From NCBI RefSeq assembly GCF_963677065.1, contig NZ_OY781872.1, positions 1,731,419-1,795,418 on the forward strand: 64,000 bases of DNA, given 5' to 3'. Below, piece by piece: positions 48,025-57,607 of this stretch. Made by a program: the position numbers and the translations under genes. The notes under the pieces were generated by a model. That model was not told the origin of the DNA, searched no databases, and saw only the letters and a list, made by a program, of their open reading frames with translations. The stretch is from an uncultured Methanoregula sp. (GTDB lineage: Archaea; Halobacteriota; Methanomicrobia; Methanomicrobiales; Methanospirillaceae). Numbering within the stretch: position 1 is the first letter of the stretch; each line of letters begins with the position of its first letter.

Positions 48025-49038
48025 TCATGAACCCTCCCATGCGTCGGATATAAGATCGCCGAAGATCCTCTTGAGCGCTTTCTTCTCGTAATCGGTCTTT
48101 TCCTCATGTGCCCTGAGGAGATGTTTTGGCTCTTCCCAGACGAACCAGTCCCGCATGGTCATATAGGACAGGAGGCTGTCGGTTAACAGGACGCCGACTT
48201 TGTAGAGATCATAGTAATAATCCAGGGTCGGGGGGTCGTTCCATTTGACCGGCCCGAGTGGTTTTTCAAGAATCTCCAGCATGTTGTCGCCAAACACCTT
48301 GGACTGGTACCAGGCCGTGTGGGTCCACCGGGTGGTGAGCATCTCTTTCACTTCGAGATGGTTGAATTTTTTCATCTGGGGAATGTTCAGGACCGGCATG
48401 AGTTCGTCCGCCGGCAGGGTTTTTGCAAGGAACATGTCGCGGGCATAGAACATGGCTTTGTTCAGGACGAAATACCGCCTTGGAACAATGCTCTCCTGCT
48501 CCATCATCTCGTCCATATCGTTCTTGCTCTCTTTCATCACGTGGTAGAGTTGGGTTTTCCTTATCTTCGGCATCCGGTTGTACACGCTGGCGTTCGTGAT
48601 CGCGCTCCAGGGAATATCATTGACATCCTCATTGAAATGGGAGAAGAGGATGAAGAGCATCTGGATCAGTTTCTGGACCGGGAGCTTGTTCTCTTTCTTG
48701 GCCTCGTCCTTGAGAGCATCGATATAGATCTGGCGCATGCCTTTGTACACCGATTCTTCGGTATAGGAACAGACCAGGTACCGGGCTTTTTTTGCAGCAG
48801 CGCCTTTGATGAGCAGGTTTGTGCAGTGTTTTGCAATGATGAAATCCTTGAGGAGACCCACGTATTGTGCCGGGAAGATGATCACGTTCCTTTCGATGTC
48901 ATACGTATAGATGTCGACCAGCGTCCCCCCCGGCTCTGCCTCGGGCTGGCGGAGAAGGGAGATCTCCGTATCCAGGGTCTCCTCTGTATGGTGGAGAAAT
49001 CTGCGTATGGGTTTTGACAAAGGCATTTCTGTTCTCAT
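48025..49038 (-). CDS. Hypothetical protein
   Basis: A 337-residue soluble protein. It contains DIYTYDIERNVIIFPAQYVG, KKARYLVCSYTEESVYKGMRQIY and many aromatic-rich helices (KFNHLEVKEMLTTRWTHTAWYQ, LDYYYDLYKVGVLL). No family or motif recognised. It follows the TPR gene on the same strand, 34 bases upstream. Confidence 0.6.
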   Translation of the reverse strand: MRTEMPLSKPIRRFLHHTEETLDTEISLLRQPEAEPGGTLVDIYTYDIERNVIIFPAQYVGLLKDFIIAKHCTNLLIKGAAAKKARYLVCSYTEESVYKGMRQIYIDALKDEAKKENKLPVQKLIQMLFILFSHFNEDVNDIPWSAITNASVYNRMPKIRKTQLYHVMKESKNDMDEMMEQESIVPRRYFVLNKAMFYARDMFLAKTLPADELMPVLNIPQMKKFNHLEVKEMLTTRWTHTAWYQSKVFGDNMLEILEKPLGPVKWNDPPTLDYYYDLYKVGVLLTDSLLSYMTMRDWFVWEEPKHLLRAHEEKTDYEKKALKRIFGDLISDAWEGS

Positions 49039-49147
49039 CGATAGGTCTCCGGGGTCCTGCTGCTCCGCTTACAGGGAGATGGTATATCCTCACTTGGCGG
49101 CAAATCCACTTAAATTATCCTGATGGATCCCTGGTGGATAAAAAAAA

Positions 49148-49750
49148 TTATTTCTTCTTCTGGTGGTCCGTGATCGCATGGAACCACCCGGTGATGGTGT
49201 TTGGTTTCTTCTTCCGGAAAACGCCCTGGTTCACGTACCGGATGTCCTCGATGGAAAAGAACGCCTGGGGGTTTGTGGCCTCGATATGGGCGGTGATTGC
49301 CGGAACATCCGTCCGGTTCACGAGCGTTATTATCATCTTGACATCCCCCCGCGAACCCGTGGCATCCAGGCTCGTTATCCCGTAATTTTCCGATTGCAGG
49401 AAGGAGATGATCTCGTCCGTGGAATCGTTTTTGGTAATGATCCGCATAATGACCATGCCGATCGACAGTTTCTCTTCGATAACGAGCCCGATGTAGGTTC
49501 CCATGGCAAAACCGAAGGCATAGGCAAAGAAGTTGGCGATGTTGGAGAGATCGCTCATCACCACTTCCATGGCAAGCAGCCAGATCACGATCTCGAAGAA
49601 CGCGATGAACGGGGCGAGGTACTTGATCCCCTTGGAGATGTAGATGACCCGGATGGTCTCCATGCTCACATCGCCGATGCGGGCAAGGAAGATCAGGAGC
49701 GGGAGAATGACCCAGGAATAAATTTCCGGACTTATGATGAAAAATCCCAT
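49148..49750 (-). CDS. UPF0316 / DUF2179 membrane protein
   Basis: A 200-residue protein. Three N-terminal transmembrane helices (about residues 13-30, 45-65, 75-92) precede a cytoplasmic DUF2179 domain (GMVIMRIITKNDSTDEIISFLQSENYGITSLDATGSRGDVKMIITLVNR), as in the UPF0316 family. Its function is unknown; DUF2179 also occurs on YitT-type proteins. Confidence 0.88.
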   Translation of the reverse strand: MGFFIISPEIYSWVILPLLIFLARIGDVSMETIRVIYISKGIKYLAPFIAFFEIVIWLLAMEVVMSDLSNIANFFAYAFGFAMGTYIGLVIEEKLSIGMVIMRIITKNDSTDEIISFLQSENYGITSLDATGSRGDVKMIITLVNRTDVPAITAHIEATNPQAFFSIEDIRYVNQGVFRKKKPNTITGWFHAITDHQKKK

Positions 49751-49893
49751 GATCCCGCCTTGTCCCGGATTCAGGACTGGTTAGCTGGAAAAAGGTTGCT
49801 GCCTGTTCCTATATGAAGATTATCCGATAAAACGGTGAAATGAGATGATTCTGTCCAGATAACCCACAACGCGCGGAGAACCGGGGTTTTTTG

Positions 49894-50034
49894 TCAGATA
49901 TATTTCTTGGGATCCGCATCGAATTTCTTTTTGCAGCCGGGAGCACAGAAATAGTATTTCCTGCCCTGGTATTCGCTTGTGAATTTCGCGGTCTTCTCGT
50001 CAACCGTCATCTTACAGATGGGATCGATTGCCAT
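49894..50034 (-). CDS. YHS-domain metal-binding protein
   Basis: A 46-residue protein. [38 protein letters not shown] is the complete YHS domain with C7, C30 and C34 as ligands. Its ATG lies 23 bases inside the 3' end of copA, which suggests coupled translation and a role as a copper or other soft-metal carrier for that pump. Too short to be found by length-based searches. Confidence 0.85.
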   Translation of the reverse strand: MAIDPICKMTVDEKTAKFTSEYQGRKYYFCAPGCKKKFDADPKKYI

Positions 50035-52480
50035 ATCCTGCCTCAGATATCTGCTTTTTCTTTACATCAGGTATATACTTTTTCAAGAGAAGCGAGAGGG
50101 AGACGACCGTAACGGAGCTTGCAGCCATTGCCAGGGCAGCGAGTTCGGGCCTGAACGTGATCCCGAAGGCCGGGTAGAGCACGCCGGCCGCAACCGGGAT
50201 GAGTGCGGCATTGTACGCAAAGGCCCAGAAGATGTTCGTCCTGATCCGCCCCATCACTTTTTTTGCAAGCTGGAGGGCCGCCACGGCATCGAGGAGATCG
50301 TCCCGGATGAGAACGATATCCCCGCTCTCGATTGCAACGTCCGTGCCGCTGCCAATGGCAATACCCACGTCCGCTTTTGCAAGCGCGGGGGCATCGTTGA
50401 TCCCGTCCCCTACAAATGCCACCACCTTTCCGGCCTGCTGGAGCGCTGATACTTCCTTTTCCTTATCTGCGGGAAGCACCCCCGCAATCACCCGGCGGAT
50501 ATTCAGATCCGCTGCAACGGCTTCTGCCGTGCGCTCATTATCCCCGGTGATCATGATGATTTCCAGGCCCATCTCTTCCAGCCGGGCAACCGCCTTCCTG
50601 CTGGAGTCCTTGATCGTGTCGGCAACGGCAATGATGCCGGCCGGCTGGTTGCCGGTAGCAACCAGGATAGTTGTCTTTCCCTTCTCTTCGAGATCCACCA
50701 GGTGCTTTTCGAGATCCGGGGCAATCGGGATCCCCCTGTCAGCGAGCAGGGACCGGTTCCCCACGAGCACCTGCTCGCCAAGGTATGTGGCAGTAACGCC
50801 CTTTCCGGAGATCGTGTCCATGTGAGTGACGGGTCCGAACGGGATATTGAGGGACCGGGCTTTCCGGACAACCGCCTGGGCAAGAGGATGCTCTGAGTCT
50901 TTCTCAACACTTGCAGCAATGGAGAGCAGGGTCTCTTCGGATATGCCGAGGGGGATGATGTCGGTGACATCCGGTTTTCCTTTCGTGAGCGTCCCGGTCT
51001 TATCAAAGATGATGGTTGTTATGTGTTCTGCAGCTTCAAGCGATTCGCCGTTCCGGATGAGGATGCCGAGCTCGGCCCCCCTCCCGAGGCCGACCGTAAT
51101 TGCTGTCGGGGTTGCAAGCCCGAGGGCACAGGGACAGGCCACAACAAGGATGGAGATGAGGGCCGATAATGCAAAGATGAGTGTTGCATGGAAGACGAAG
51201 AACCAGAGAACAAATGTTCCCGCTGCTATCAGGAGCACTGCCGGAATAAAATACGATACGGCGATATCGGCAATCCGCTGTACCGGGGGTTTTGTTCCCT
51301 GCGCCTCCTCGACCATGCGGATGATCTGGGCAAGCATGGTATCCCTGCCGACCTTGGTTGCCTGGACGGTGAGCACGCTGTTGGCATTCAGGGTTCCCCC
51401 CACCACCCGGTCCCCGCTTTTCCTGAGAACCGGTATGGGCTCGCCGGTGATCATGGATTCGTCGATGTAACTCTCCCCGGCCGTCACCATCCCGTCCACC
51501 GGGACCTTGGCCCCGGGCTTCACGATGACCAGGTCCCCTGCAATCACTTCTTCCAGAGCCACATCGGTCTCGGTCCCGTCACGGAGTACCGTTGCGCTCT
51601 TTACCTGGAGACCTGCGAGTTTTTTGATGGCATCCGAGGTTCTTCCTTTTGCCCGGGCTTCGAGGAACCTGCCCAGCATAAGGAACGCGGCCAGCATGAT
51701 CGCCGTGTCATAGAACATGAATTCATGGGTGAGGACGATCCCGAACGTCCCAAGCACGCTGGCTGCGTACGCCACGCCGGTTCCCATGGCATACATGACA
51801 TCCATCGAGAGGGTCCGGTGACGGAGCGCCGTGAACGCGGCGCGGAAGATGGGATAGGCCACATACACAAAAACCGGCGTGGCGATGATGAACATCAGGT
51901 AGGCAAGAGCCTGCATTGAGATCGGGAGCGGCACGTACATCGCCAGCATGAGCGGGATACTGACGGCAAACCCGATGACGAACCGGGTGAACTTGTCATG
52001 GAGATCCGCGTCCCGCGCTTTCTGTTCCGCTTCCACGCTCACCTCGCCGGCAATCCCCAGGAACTGGTATCCGGCATCTTCGATTGCTCTCTTGAAATCC
52101 GGAATATCAGAAAGGGAAGGATTGTAGGTCACGTACGCGTTTTCCGTTCCAAGATTGACCCTGACCCCGGTAACCCCGGGGAGTTCTTTCAGGGCGTTTT
52201 CGATCGTCTCAACGCAGGTTGCGCACATCATGCCGCCGACCCGGATGGTGACTTCCCGGTTGATGACCGTGTATCCGGCATCGTTGACGGCTTTTTCAAG
52301 TGTTCCCAGAGTTATTTTCTCCGGAAGGTACTCCACATGAGCGGTATCTGTCCCGAAGTTCACTCTGGCAGTGACCACTTCCGGGATCTGCGATAATGAC
52401 TCCTCGATAGTTGCAGCGCAGGTTGCACAATGCATCCCCGATATTTTGATTTCGGCTTTCTTTGTCTCCGGCTCCGGCAT
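50012..52480 (-). CDS. copA: Copper-transporting P-type ATPase (CopA)
   Basis: An 822-residue P1B ATPase. Two N-terminal heavy-metal domains carry GMHCATC (15-21) and GMMCATC (84-90). The membrane metal site is the CPC motif in [12 protein letters not shown], the phosphorylation site is DKTGT, and the hinge [20 protein letters not shown] is intact. It pumps Cu(I) out of the cell. The YHS gene overlaps its end. No copper regulator is seen next to it. Confidence 0.95.
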   Translation of the reverse strand: MPEPETKKAEIKISGMHCATCAATIEESLSQIPEVVTARVNFGTDTAHVEYLPEKITLGTLEKAVNDAGYTVINREVTIRVGGMMCATCVETIENALKELPGVTGVRVNLGTENAYVTYNPSLSDIPDFKRAIEDAGYQFLGIAGEVSVEAEQKARDADLHDKFTRFVIGFAVSIPLMLAMYVPLPISMQALAYLMFIIATPVFVYVAYPIFRAAFTALRHRTLSMDVMYAMGTGVAYAASVLGTFGIVLTHEFMFYDTAIMLAAFLMLGRFLEARAKGRTSDAIKKLAGLQVKSATVLRDGTETDVALEEVIAGDLVIVKPGAKVPVDGMVTAGESYIDESMITGEPIPVLRKSGDRVVGGTLNANSVLTVQATKVGRDTMLAQIIRMVEEAQGTKPPVQRIADIAVSYFIPAVLLIAAGTFVLWFFVFHATLIFALSALISILVVACPCALGLATPTAITVGLGRGAELGILIRNGESLEAAEHITTIIFDKTGTLTKGKPDVTDIIPLGISEETLLSIAASVEKDSEHPLAQAVVRKARSLNIPFGPVTHMDTISGKGVTATYLGEQVLVGNRSLLADRGIPIAPDLEKHLVDLEEKGKTTILVATGNQPAGIIAVADTIKDSSRKAVARLEEMGLEIIMITGDNERTAEAVAADLNIRRVIAGVLPADKEKEVSALQQAGKVVAFVGDGINDAPALAKADVGIAIGSGTDVAIESGDIVLIRDDLLDAVAALQLAKKVMGRIRTNIFWAFAYNAALIPVAAGVLYPAFGITFRPELAALAMAASSVTVVSLSLLLKKYIPDVKKKQISEAGYGNRSHL

Positions 52481-52670
52481 GGCGTGATCCCCTCATCGGG
52501 CCTGTTCTTTCCCGATGGAAATCTTCTGCTCTTTGCTTATTACTCTATTGAAGTTACCATACCGATCCGCCGGGCAATCCCTCTTTGGCCCCGTTGTTCA
52601 CCCGGAAAAAGGATGATTTGTCCGATTCGCCGTGTTACTGCTCAACGGCAATGGCGGACCCCATACAGAA

Positions 52671-52717
52671 AGCGTTTAAAAGACTGCGGCATACGCATCT
52701 GTATCCAGAATTCCAGG
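52671..52717 (+). promoter_or_regulatory. TATA promoter of the surface protein gene
   Basis: GCGTTTAAAAGAC has its TATA centre near 52678. Initiation about 25 bases on gives a leader of about 15 bases without a good ribosome site, so the mRNA is close to leaderless. Confidence 0.4.
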
Positions 52718-53692
52718 ATGAGACCCGTGAAGACCCGATCCCTTTCTCTTGCAGTGCTTGTCTGTCTTCTCCTGCTCACGATCGGGTATGGTTCGGCAGC
52801 AGTCACCTTCTCATCCAGCACTCCCCAGATCATTGCAAAGGGAAACGATCTCACCCTGAAAGGCACCGGTGCAACAAACGGAACGGTTGCCCTGTGGATT
52901 GTTGGCAGGGATTATATCGATCGTATCGTTCTTATTCCTGACATAAAAGGCAATTATATCCATACCATCAGTTCCGAAGACACCCGCCAGTTCACGAGCG
53001 GGCAGTACTCGTTCGTTATCCAGGATTCCGGTCCCAACGGGAAACTGGATGTTGAATACCGGGTTGCAGACAATGGCGATATCATCCTCCAGAGCCAGGG
53101 AAAGACCTTTGCCGATATCGGTGCCCGCGAGAATATCAAGGCGAACCTGGCTCCGCTCATCAGCGCATTTTCTGCAACAGCGACAAATCCCCCGACCGAT
53201 GATATTTTCACGTCGCATTACTTCTTTGTGGAAGATCCCTCCATAGGATTCGATCACACTTCCGCATCGGGCGAGGGGCAGCTGCCGGACGTTACCGCAG
53301 GAAACCCGGTTATCCTGGGCGGCCCCACCAACCTCGCCCCCCATGAGATGCTACATGCCGAGATCCGGGATCGCAGCAGCGGGGCAATTGCTGCATCTGC
53401 CGATTTCTCCGTTCAGCCCGGCCCGACCGTGAACCGCTGGAGCTGGACGCTTGATGCCCCGGGCCTGCCGCCCGGTTCCTACGAGGCCCGGATCTGGCGG
53501 CCCAATGCCTATGTGAACTGTTCGGGATTGTCATTTTTCACGGTTGTATCCCCGGTTACGGCAACAACCGCCCCGGGTAACAGTACAGCCGCAACATACC
53601 CGTGGTCGCAGGATCCCAATCTCCCGTTTTTGATCCTGTTCGGCCTCGCCCTTGTCATTGCCTGTATCCTGTACGCATTAAAAAACCGCTGA
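52718..53692 (+). CDS. Secreted/surface protein with C-terminal TM anchor
   Basis: A 324-residue protein with a signal peptide (about residues 8-28), two beta-rich regions (IIAKGNDLTLKGTGATNGTVALWIVG and APHEMLHAEIRDRSSGAIAASADFSV) and a C-terminal Thr/Ala-rich stretch, then a transmembrane helix and KNR. The first module resembles the repeated beta-domain of methanogen surface proteins. The start 52718 is set by the signal peptide and TATA spacing. Function unknown. Confidence 0.7.
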   Translation: MRPVKTRSLSLAVLVCLLLLTIGYGSAAVTFSSSTPQIIAKGNDLTLKGTGATNGTVALWIVGRDYIDRIVLIPDIKGNYIHTISSEDTRQFTSGQYSFVIQDSGPNGKLDVEYRVADNGDIILQSQGKTFADIGARENIKANLAPLISAFSATATNPPTDDIFTSHYFFVEDPSIGFDHTSASGEGQLPDVTAGNPVILGGPTNLAPHEMLHAEIRDRSSGAIAASADFSVQPGPTVNRWSWTLDAPGLPPGSYEARIWRPNAYVNCSGLSFFTVVSPVTATTAPGNSTAATYPWSQDPNLPFLILFGLALVIACILYALKNR

Positions 53693-53815
53693 AAAAATAT
53701 TCTCCTGTTTTAATGAATTGCAGGACGATCGATCCGGGTTTTCCGGGTCCCGGTTTTTGCGGGTTAGTGCCCGCACAGGAAAATTTTGCAGAAAAAGGTT
53801 CTGGGAATCCGGAGA

Positions 53816-54118
53816 CTATCTTCTCCGGAACCGGTTTTCCGGAATATCCAGGAGGGTGTACTCCCGCAGGAGGGCTTCCTTGTATTCCGGCATCTTTTTT
53901 GACGGGATGTAGTTGAACTGGGAAACCCGTTTTACGATCTCATCCGCGATCGCATCATCGCTCGTCAGGTGCAGGTTTGCAACCTCCTGCAGGATCCAGT
54001 CGAGCCGGTCGATACCGGTCTCTTTTCCTTCGATTGGGATCTTCTTGATCTTGATCTGGTCCGGGGGAATTCCCCCGCAGATGGAACAGTAGTATCCGTC
54101 CGTCTCATTTCCGCCCAC
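53816..54118 (-). CDS. Small protein with a CxxC knuckle
   Basis: A 100-residue protein starting with GTG at 54118, 8 bases after GGAG. It opens with YYCSICGGIPPDQIKIKKIPIEG (one CxxC knuckle) and is helical after that. It ends FRRR. It is the last of a unit with hcp and two cupins. No family recognised. Confidence 0.6.
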   Translation of the reverse strand: MGGNETDGYYCSICGGIPPDQIKIKKIPIEGKETGIDRLDWILQEVANLHLTSDDAIADEIVKRVSQFNYIPSKKMPEYKEALLREYTLLDIPENRFRRR

Positions 54119-54123
54119 TAGTC

Positions 54124-54498
54124 TCACTCCTTGATCATGACAAGTGTCATCTTGAACCGGGTTATTGCCGAGAGTGCATGGGGAGCATGTGCCGGGAAGA
54201 TGATGGTCTCTCCCGCTTTCATCCGGGAGGTTTTTCCGGCCACCCAGACCTCGCACTCCCCGTCAAGGATCGTGACAACCGCATCGAAGGGTGCGGTGTG
54301 CTCCGATAATCCTTCGTTCTCGTCAAACGAGAAGACCGTGATGCTGCCGCTTGTGCGGTTGACGATCATCCGGCTTGCAACGGTGCCGTCCGCGTAATCC
54401 ACGAGATCGCCCAGATTCAGGACTTTTCCCTTGAGCTCGTCGCGCTTTTTGTCAGGCTTGTCCGTATGCTCCAGCTGGAATTCTGCCATTCCATTCAC
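54124..54498 (-). CDS. Cupin protein (copy 2)
   Basis: A 124-residue single-cupin protein: IVNRTSGSITVFSFDENEGLSEHTAPFDAVVTILDGECEVWVAG and IIFPAHAPHALSAITRFKM. The usual metal ligands are seen in part (H in SEHTAP, E in CEV, H in HAPHAL). Its ATG overlaps the stop of cupin copy 1 by 4 bases (ATGA), and the two proteins are clear tandem paralogues. Confidence 0.9.
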   Translation of the reverse strand: MNGMAEFQLEHTDKPDKKRDELKGKVLNLGDLVDYADGTVASRMIVNRTSGSITVFSFDENEGLSEHTAPFDAVVTILDGECEVWVAGKTSRMKAGETIIFPAHAPHALSAITRFKMTLVMIKE

Positions 54499-54854
54499 TC
54501 CCGGATCATCGTGAGCGTCATCTTGAACCGCTCCCGGGCCTGCACTGCGTGCGGCTTGTTCGCCGGCAGGATGATCATCTCCCCGGCTTTGACCGTGAAC
54601 GGGGCGCCTGCTATCGTGACGTCCGCTTCCCCGTCGGTAACGGTCAGGATTGCATCATAGGGTGCGGAATGTTCCGACAACCCTTCCCCGGCATCGAATG
54701 CAAACAGGGTGATGGTACCTGCAGGTTTGAACACGATCATCCGGCTTGCAACGGTGCCGTCCTGGTACTGGACAAGATCGTTGACCGCGAGGACTTTTGC
54801 CACGAGATCTTCGCGTTTTTTCTCTGCGGTTGTCTTTTTTTCGGGTTCTGCCAT
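54495..54854 (-). CDS. Cupin protein (copy 1)
   Basis: A 119-residue cupin, closely like copy 2 (GTITLFAFDAGEGLSEHSAPYDAILTVTDGEADVTIAG, MIILPANKPHAVQARERFKM). It lies 64 bases downstream of hcp on the same strand. Single cupins of this kind occur with hybrid-cluster proteins in anaerobes; no enzymatic role is known. Confidence 0.9.
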   Translation of the reverse strand: MAEPEKKTTAEKKREDLVAKVLAVNDLVQYQDGTVASRMIVFKPAGTITLFAFDAGEGLSEHSAPYDAILTVTDGEADVTIAGAPFTVKAGEMIILPANKPHAVQARERFKMTLTMIRE

Positions 54855-54918
54855 GCCATCTCCTCTCTGGTGGGTACGTGCGGGGGGATATTATTGGTAT
54901 CCCCGTTTCTCATCCCGC

Positions 54919-56538
54919 TTATGCAGCGGGAACCATGCGGGCGATGTCTGCCTCGACCGTGCTGTTCTTCTTTACCTGGAAATTGTTGACAAGCACATCG
55001 AGTACGCCGGGCGATACGAACGCCGGGAGTTTGGGCCCGAGGGTGATGTCCTTAACGCCAAGGTTCAGGAGCGCCAGGAGGACGAGTGCCGCTTTCTGCT
55101 CGTACCAGGCAATGTTGTAGGATACGGGCAGCTCGTTGATCCCGACCCCGAAGGCTTTCGCGAGCGCCTGGGCGATCACGACCAGCGAGTAGCAGTCATT
55201 GCACTGGCCGGCATCGATGACCCGGGGGATCCCGCCGATCGTTCCCAGGTCGAGGCCGTTGTACCGGTACTTTGCGCAGCCCGCGGTGAGGATGACCGTG
55301 TTCTTCGGGAGCGCTCTTGCAAACTGCGTGTAGTAATCCCGCTCGCTCTGCCGGCCATCGCAACCGGCCATGACCACGAACCGCCTTATGCTGCCTGATT
55401 TGACTGCATCGATAACGGTTCCCGCAATCCTGAGAACTGCTCCATGGGCGCAGCCGGTGATGAGATTGCGGCCCGGGGCCTGCAGGTCCTGCGGGGGCTG
55501 GCACTTCTTTGCATGGGAAATGATGGCCGAGAAATCTTTCTTCCCGTCCTTTCCTGCAACGATATGTTTGACGCCGGGGAATCCTGCGGGGCCCGTTGTA
55601 TAGATCCGGTCCTTGTAGGAGTCTTTCGGGGGCACGATGCAGTTGGTGGTCACGAGCACCGGGCCGTTGAACTTCTCGAACTCTTCTTTCTGGTGCCACC
55701 ACGAACTCCCATAGTTGCCGACCAGGTGGGAATACTTCTTGAGGGCCGGGTAGGCATTGGCCGGCAGCATCTCGCCATGAGTGTAGATATCGATGCCGCT
55801 GTCCTTTGTCTGCTCCAGCAGCTGCTGGAGATCTTTCAGGTCATGGCCGGTGATCAGGATGCCGGGTCTCGTGCCAACCGAAGTCTTCACGCTCGTGATC
55901 TCCGGGTTGCCATAGGTTGTTGTGTTGGCCGCGTCAAGCAGGGCAAGCGTGGTCACTCCGACCCCGCCGCATTCGAGCACGAGTGCGGTCATATCTCCCG
56001 CGGAGAGATCGTGGAGGGTGGAGGCAAGCCCCTTCTGCATGAACTTTTCAACGGTGGTATCGGTGTGCCCGAGCACGGCTGCGTGGTGGTAGTACGCAGC
56101 AACGCCCTTGAGCCCGAAGAGCAGGAGGGCCCGGAGGGAATGGACGTCGTCGTTCCTGCTCGCTGCTTCCGCGATCTGCGCTGCCTTTATTGCAATGTCT
56201 GCATCGCTCTTTGGGGTCCAGGTGCAGGCATCGGGCTCGGCAGCCCCGCTCTTCGGGAGTGCATCCCGCAGGGCAATTGCCTGCGTGATGAGTGCCCGGA
56301 GCCGGGCATCGTCAAAGTTGGTGTTGGTCAGGGTGGCAAACAGGGCCTCGGCAATGAACAGCCCGGCATCCTTGTCTGCCTTTCCGGTCTTCTCTGCGGC
56401 AATGTTGCGCTCAGAGATTCCCTTGCAGATGTAGATGAGCACATCCATCAGGCCGGCGGTCTCGTCTTCCTTGCCGCACACGCCTTTTACGGTACATCCG
56501 GTTCCTCTTGCGGTTTCCTCGCACTGGTAACAGAACAT
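54919..56538 (-). CDS. hcp: Hydroxylamine reductase (hybrid cluster protein)
   Basis: A 539-residue protein of the usual Hcp length. The N-terminal 4Fe-4S ligands are C3, C6, C15 and C21 (MFCYQCEETARGTGC, VCGK). The hybrid-cluster part includes AYYHHAAVLGH, LECGGVGVTTL, AGCAKYRYN and SYNIAWYEQKAALVLLALL. It reduces hydroxylamine or nitric oxide, protecting against nitrosative stress. It is divergent from an HxlR regulator with palindromes between them. Confidence 0.95.
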   Translation of the reverse strand: MFCYQCEETARGTGCTVKGVCGKEDETAGLMDVLIYICKGISERNIAAEKTGKADKDAGLFIAEALFATLTNTNFDDARLRALITQAIALRDALPKSGAAEPDACTWTPKSDADIAIKAAQIAEAASRNDDVHSLRALLLFGLKGVAAYYHHAAVLGHTDTTVEKFMQKGLASTLHDLSAGDMTALVLECGGVGVTTLALLDAANTTTYGNPEITSVKTSVGTRPGILITGHDLKDLQQLLEQTKDSGIDIYTHGEMLPANAYPALKKYSHLVGNYGSSWWHQKEEFEKFNGPVLVTTNCIVPPKDSYKDRIYTTGPAGFPGVKHIVAGKDGKKDFSAIISHAKKCQPPQDLQAPGRNLITGCAHGAVLRIAGTVIDAVKSGSIRRFVVMAGCDGRQSERDYYTQFARALPKNTVILTAGCAKYRYNGLDLGTIGGIPRVIDAGQCNDCYSLVVIAQALAKAFGVGINELPVSYNIAWYEQKAALVLLALLNLGVKDITLGPKLPAFVSPGVLDVLVNNFQVKKNSTVEADIARMVPAA

Positions 56539-56564
56539 CTTCAGACTCCTTCGTATGTTTTTAC

Positions 56565-56616
56565 TACAAAGTTTCTTTTGTATACCAGGGTTAAATAGGA
56601 AAGAGTTTCAGAAACT
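56565..56616. promoter_or_regulatory. Palindromes in the hcp/HxlR promoter
   Basis: AGTTTC-A-GAAACT is a 13-base palindrome at 56604-56616, and a near-palindrome ACAAAGTTTCTTTTGT lies at about 56566-56581. Both are placed for binding by the HxlR-type regulator. GGGTTAAATAGG (about 56588-56599) is the TATA for the HxlR gene. Confidence 0.55.
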
Positions 56617-56621
56617 ATACC

Positions 56622-56981
56622 ATGGACGAAGCCTGCACGGTCAACATGACCGTGAAGTACCTGACGAAAAAGTGGACCCTCCTGATCATCCTCGAACTCT
56701 ACAAGGGCCCGGCTCACACGCGCCGTTTTTCGGAGCTGAAGGATTCTTTAGCTGATATTACGCAGAAGATTTTATCGGAGCGGTTGAAGGAGCTTGAGGA
56801 AGAGGGGATTGTTACCCGGCGGGTTGATGCCACAACGTTTCCGGTTAAGAGTGAGTACACGTTGACGAAGAGCGGGCTGGAGCTGGTGGATGTGATCCGG
56901 GGGATCAAGCACTGGGCGCTGAAGTGGAAGATTGATAATATTCCGTGCGGCGGGCAGGATTGTAGTAAGTGTGTGCTGTAG
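56622..56981 (+). CDS. HxlR-family transcriptional regulator
   Basis: A 119-residue protein with the HxlR winged helix (LTKKWTLLIILELYKGPAHTRRFSELKDSL, then ITQKILSERLKELEEEGIVTR). An N-terminal Cys (C5) and a C-terminal CGGQDCSKC (three Cys) may sense redox state or NO. It probably controls the divergent hcp-cupin unit. Confidence 0.9.
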   Translation: MDEACTVNMTVKYLTKKWTLLIILELYKGPAHTRRFSELKDSLADITQKILSERLKELEEEGIVTRRVDATTFPVKSEYTLTKSGLELVDVIRGIKHWALKWKIDNIPCGGQDCSKCVL

Positions 56982-57163
56982 GGTACCGGGTTTTTTTGTC
57001 TGGGACCGGTTTTCATTATAAGATTTTTTATTAAGAAGAGTGGGATGGAGTGTGGATGAACGAATTGTTGGGTTTGATTGTGATTCAATTACAAAAAATT
57101 CAAGAGATTCGCTTTTTATTTGATTATAAGTTTGTTTGTTTCTGAAATTGTAGAATTAGATAT

Positions 57164-57396
57164 GAAGATAACAAAGATAGCAGAAACCGTGTATAATCAT
57201 CGTGAAGATAGCAAAGATAACAAAGATAGCAGAAACTGTGTATAATCATCATGAAGATAGCAAAGATAACAAAGATAGCGGAAACCGTGTATAATCATCA
57301 TGAAGATAGCAAAGATAACAAAGATAGCAGAAACCGTGTATAATCATCATGAAGATAGCAAAGATAACAAAGATAGCAAAATAAAGTAAAAGATGG
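57164..57396. repeat. 49-bp tandem repeats, about 4.5 copies
   Basis: A unit beginning GAAGATAGCAAAGATAACAA, followed by a second AGATAGC block and ending GTGTATAATCATCAT, recurs with an exact 49-base period; the GTATAATCAT word starts at 57191, 57240, 57289 and 57338. Copies are almost identical, the first lacks about 9 bases and the last is partial. The period is not a multiple of three and no coding frame runs through it. There are no unique spacers, so it is not a CRISPR array. It lies upstream of the small zinc-finger gene and the STAND ATPase. Confidence 0.9.
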
Positions 57397-57439
57397 CAAG
57401 GATAAACAAAAATAAAAATACCGGGACCAATCGCTTAAA

Positions 57440-57580
57440 ATGACAATGAAAACTTGTGCGATCTGTGGAAAGTCCGTTCAGAGAGGTACTGGGACGCATT
57501 TCGCTGGCAGGTTGGTACATTTGAAATGCGTACCTATGGCGGAAACAATGTGGTTCAAAATGGGAAAAAAGAGAAAATAA
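57440..57580 (+). CDS. Small zinc-finger protein
   Basis: A 46-residue basic protein. C-x2-C-x17-H-x2-C (CAICGK ... HLKC) forms a single zinc knuckle, and the tail is Lys-rich (KMGKKRK). The ATG at 57446 is the alternative. It lies 27 bases before the ATPase gene with a weak TATA (TCGCTTAAAATG). Too short for length-based detection. A nucleic-acid or adaptor role is possible. Confidence 0.6.
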   Translation: MTMKTCAICGKSVQRGTGTHFAGRLVHLKCVPMAETMWFKMGKKRK

Positions 57581-57607
57581 AAAAATATAATCTTCCTTGA
57601 GGACTGA

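Noticed and set aside
55444..56598. A 384-residue open frame opposite hcp
   Set aside because: Antisense shadow of hcp; no known domain and no promoter.
57164..57396. CRISPR array
   Set aside because: The 49-base units are contiguous with no unique spacers and there are no cas genes.
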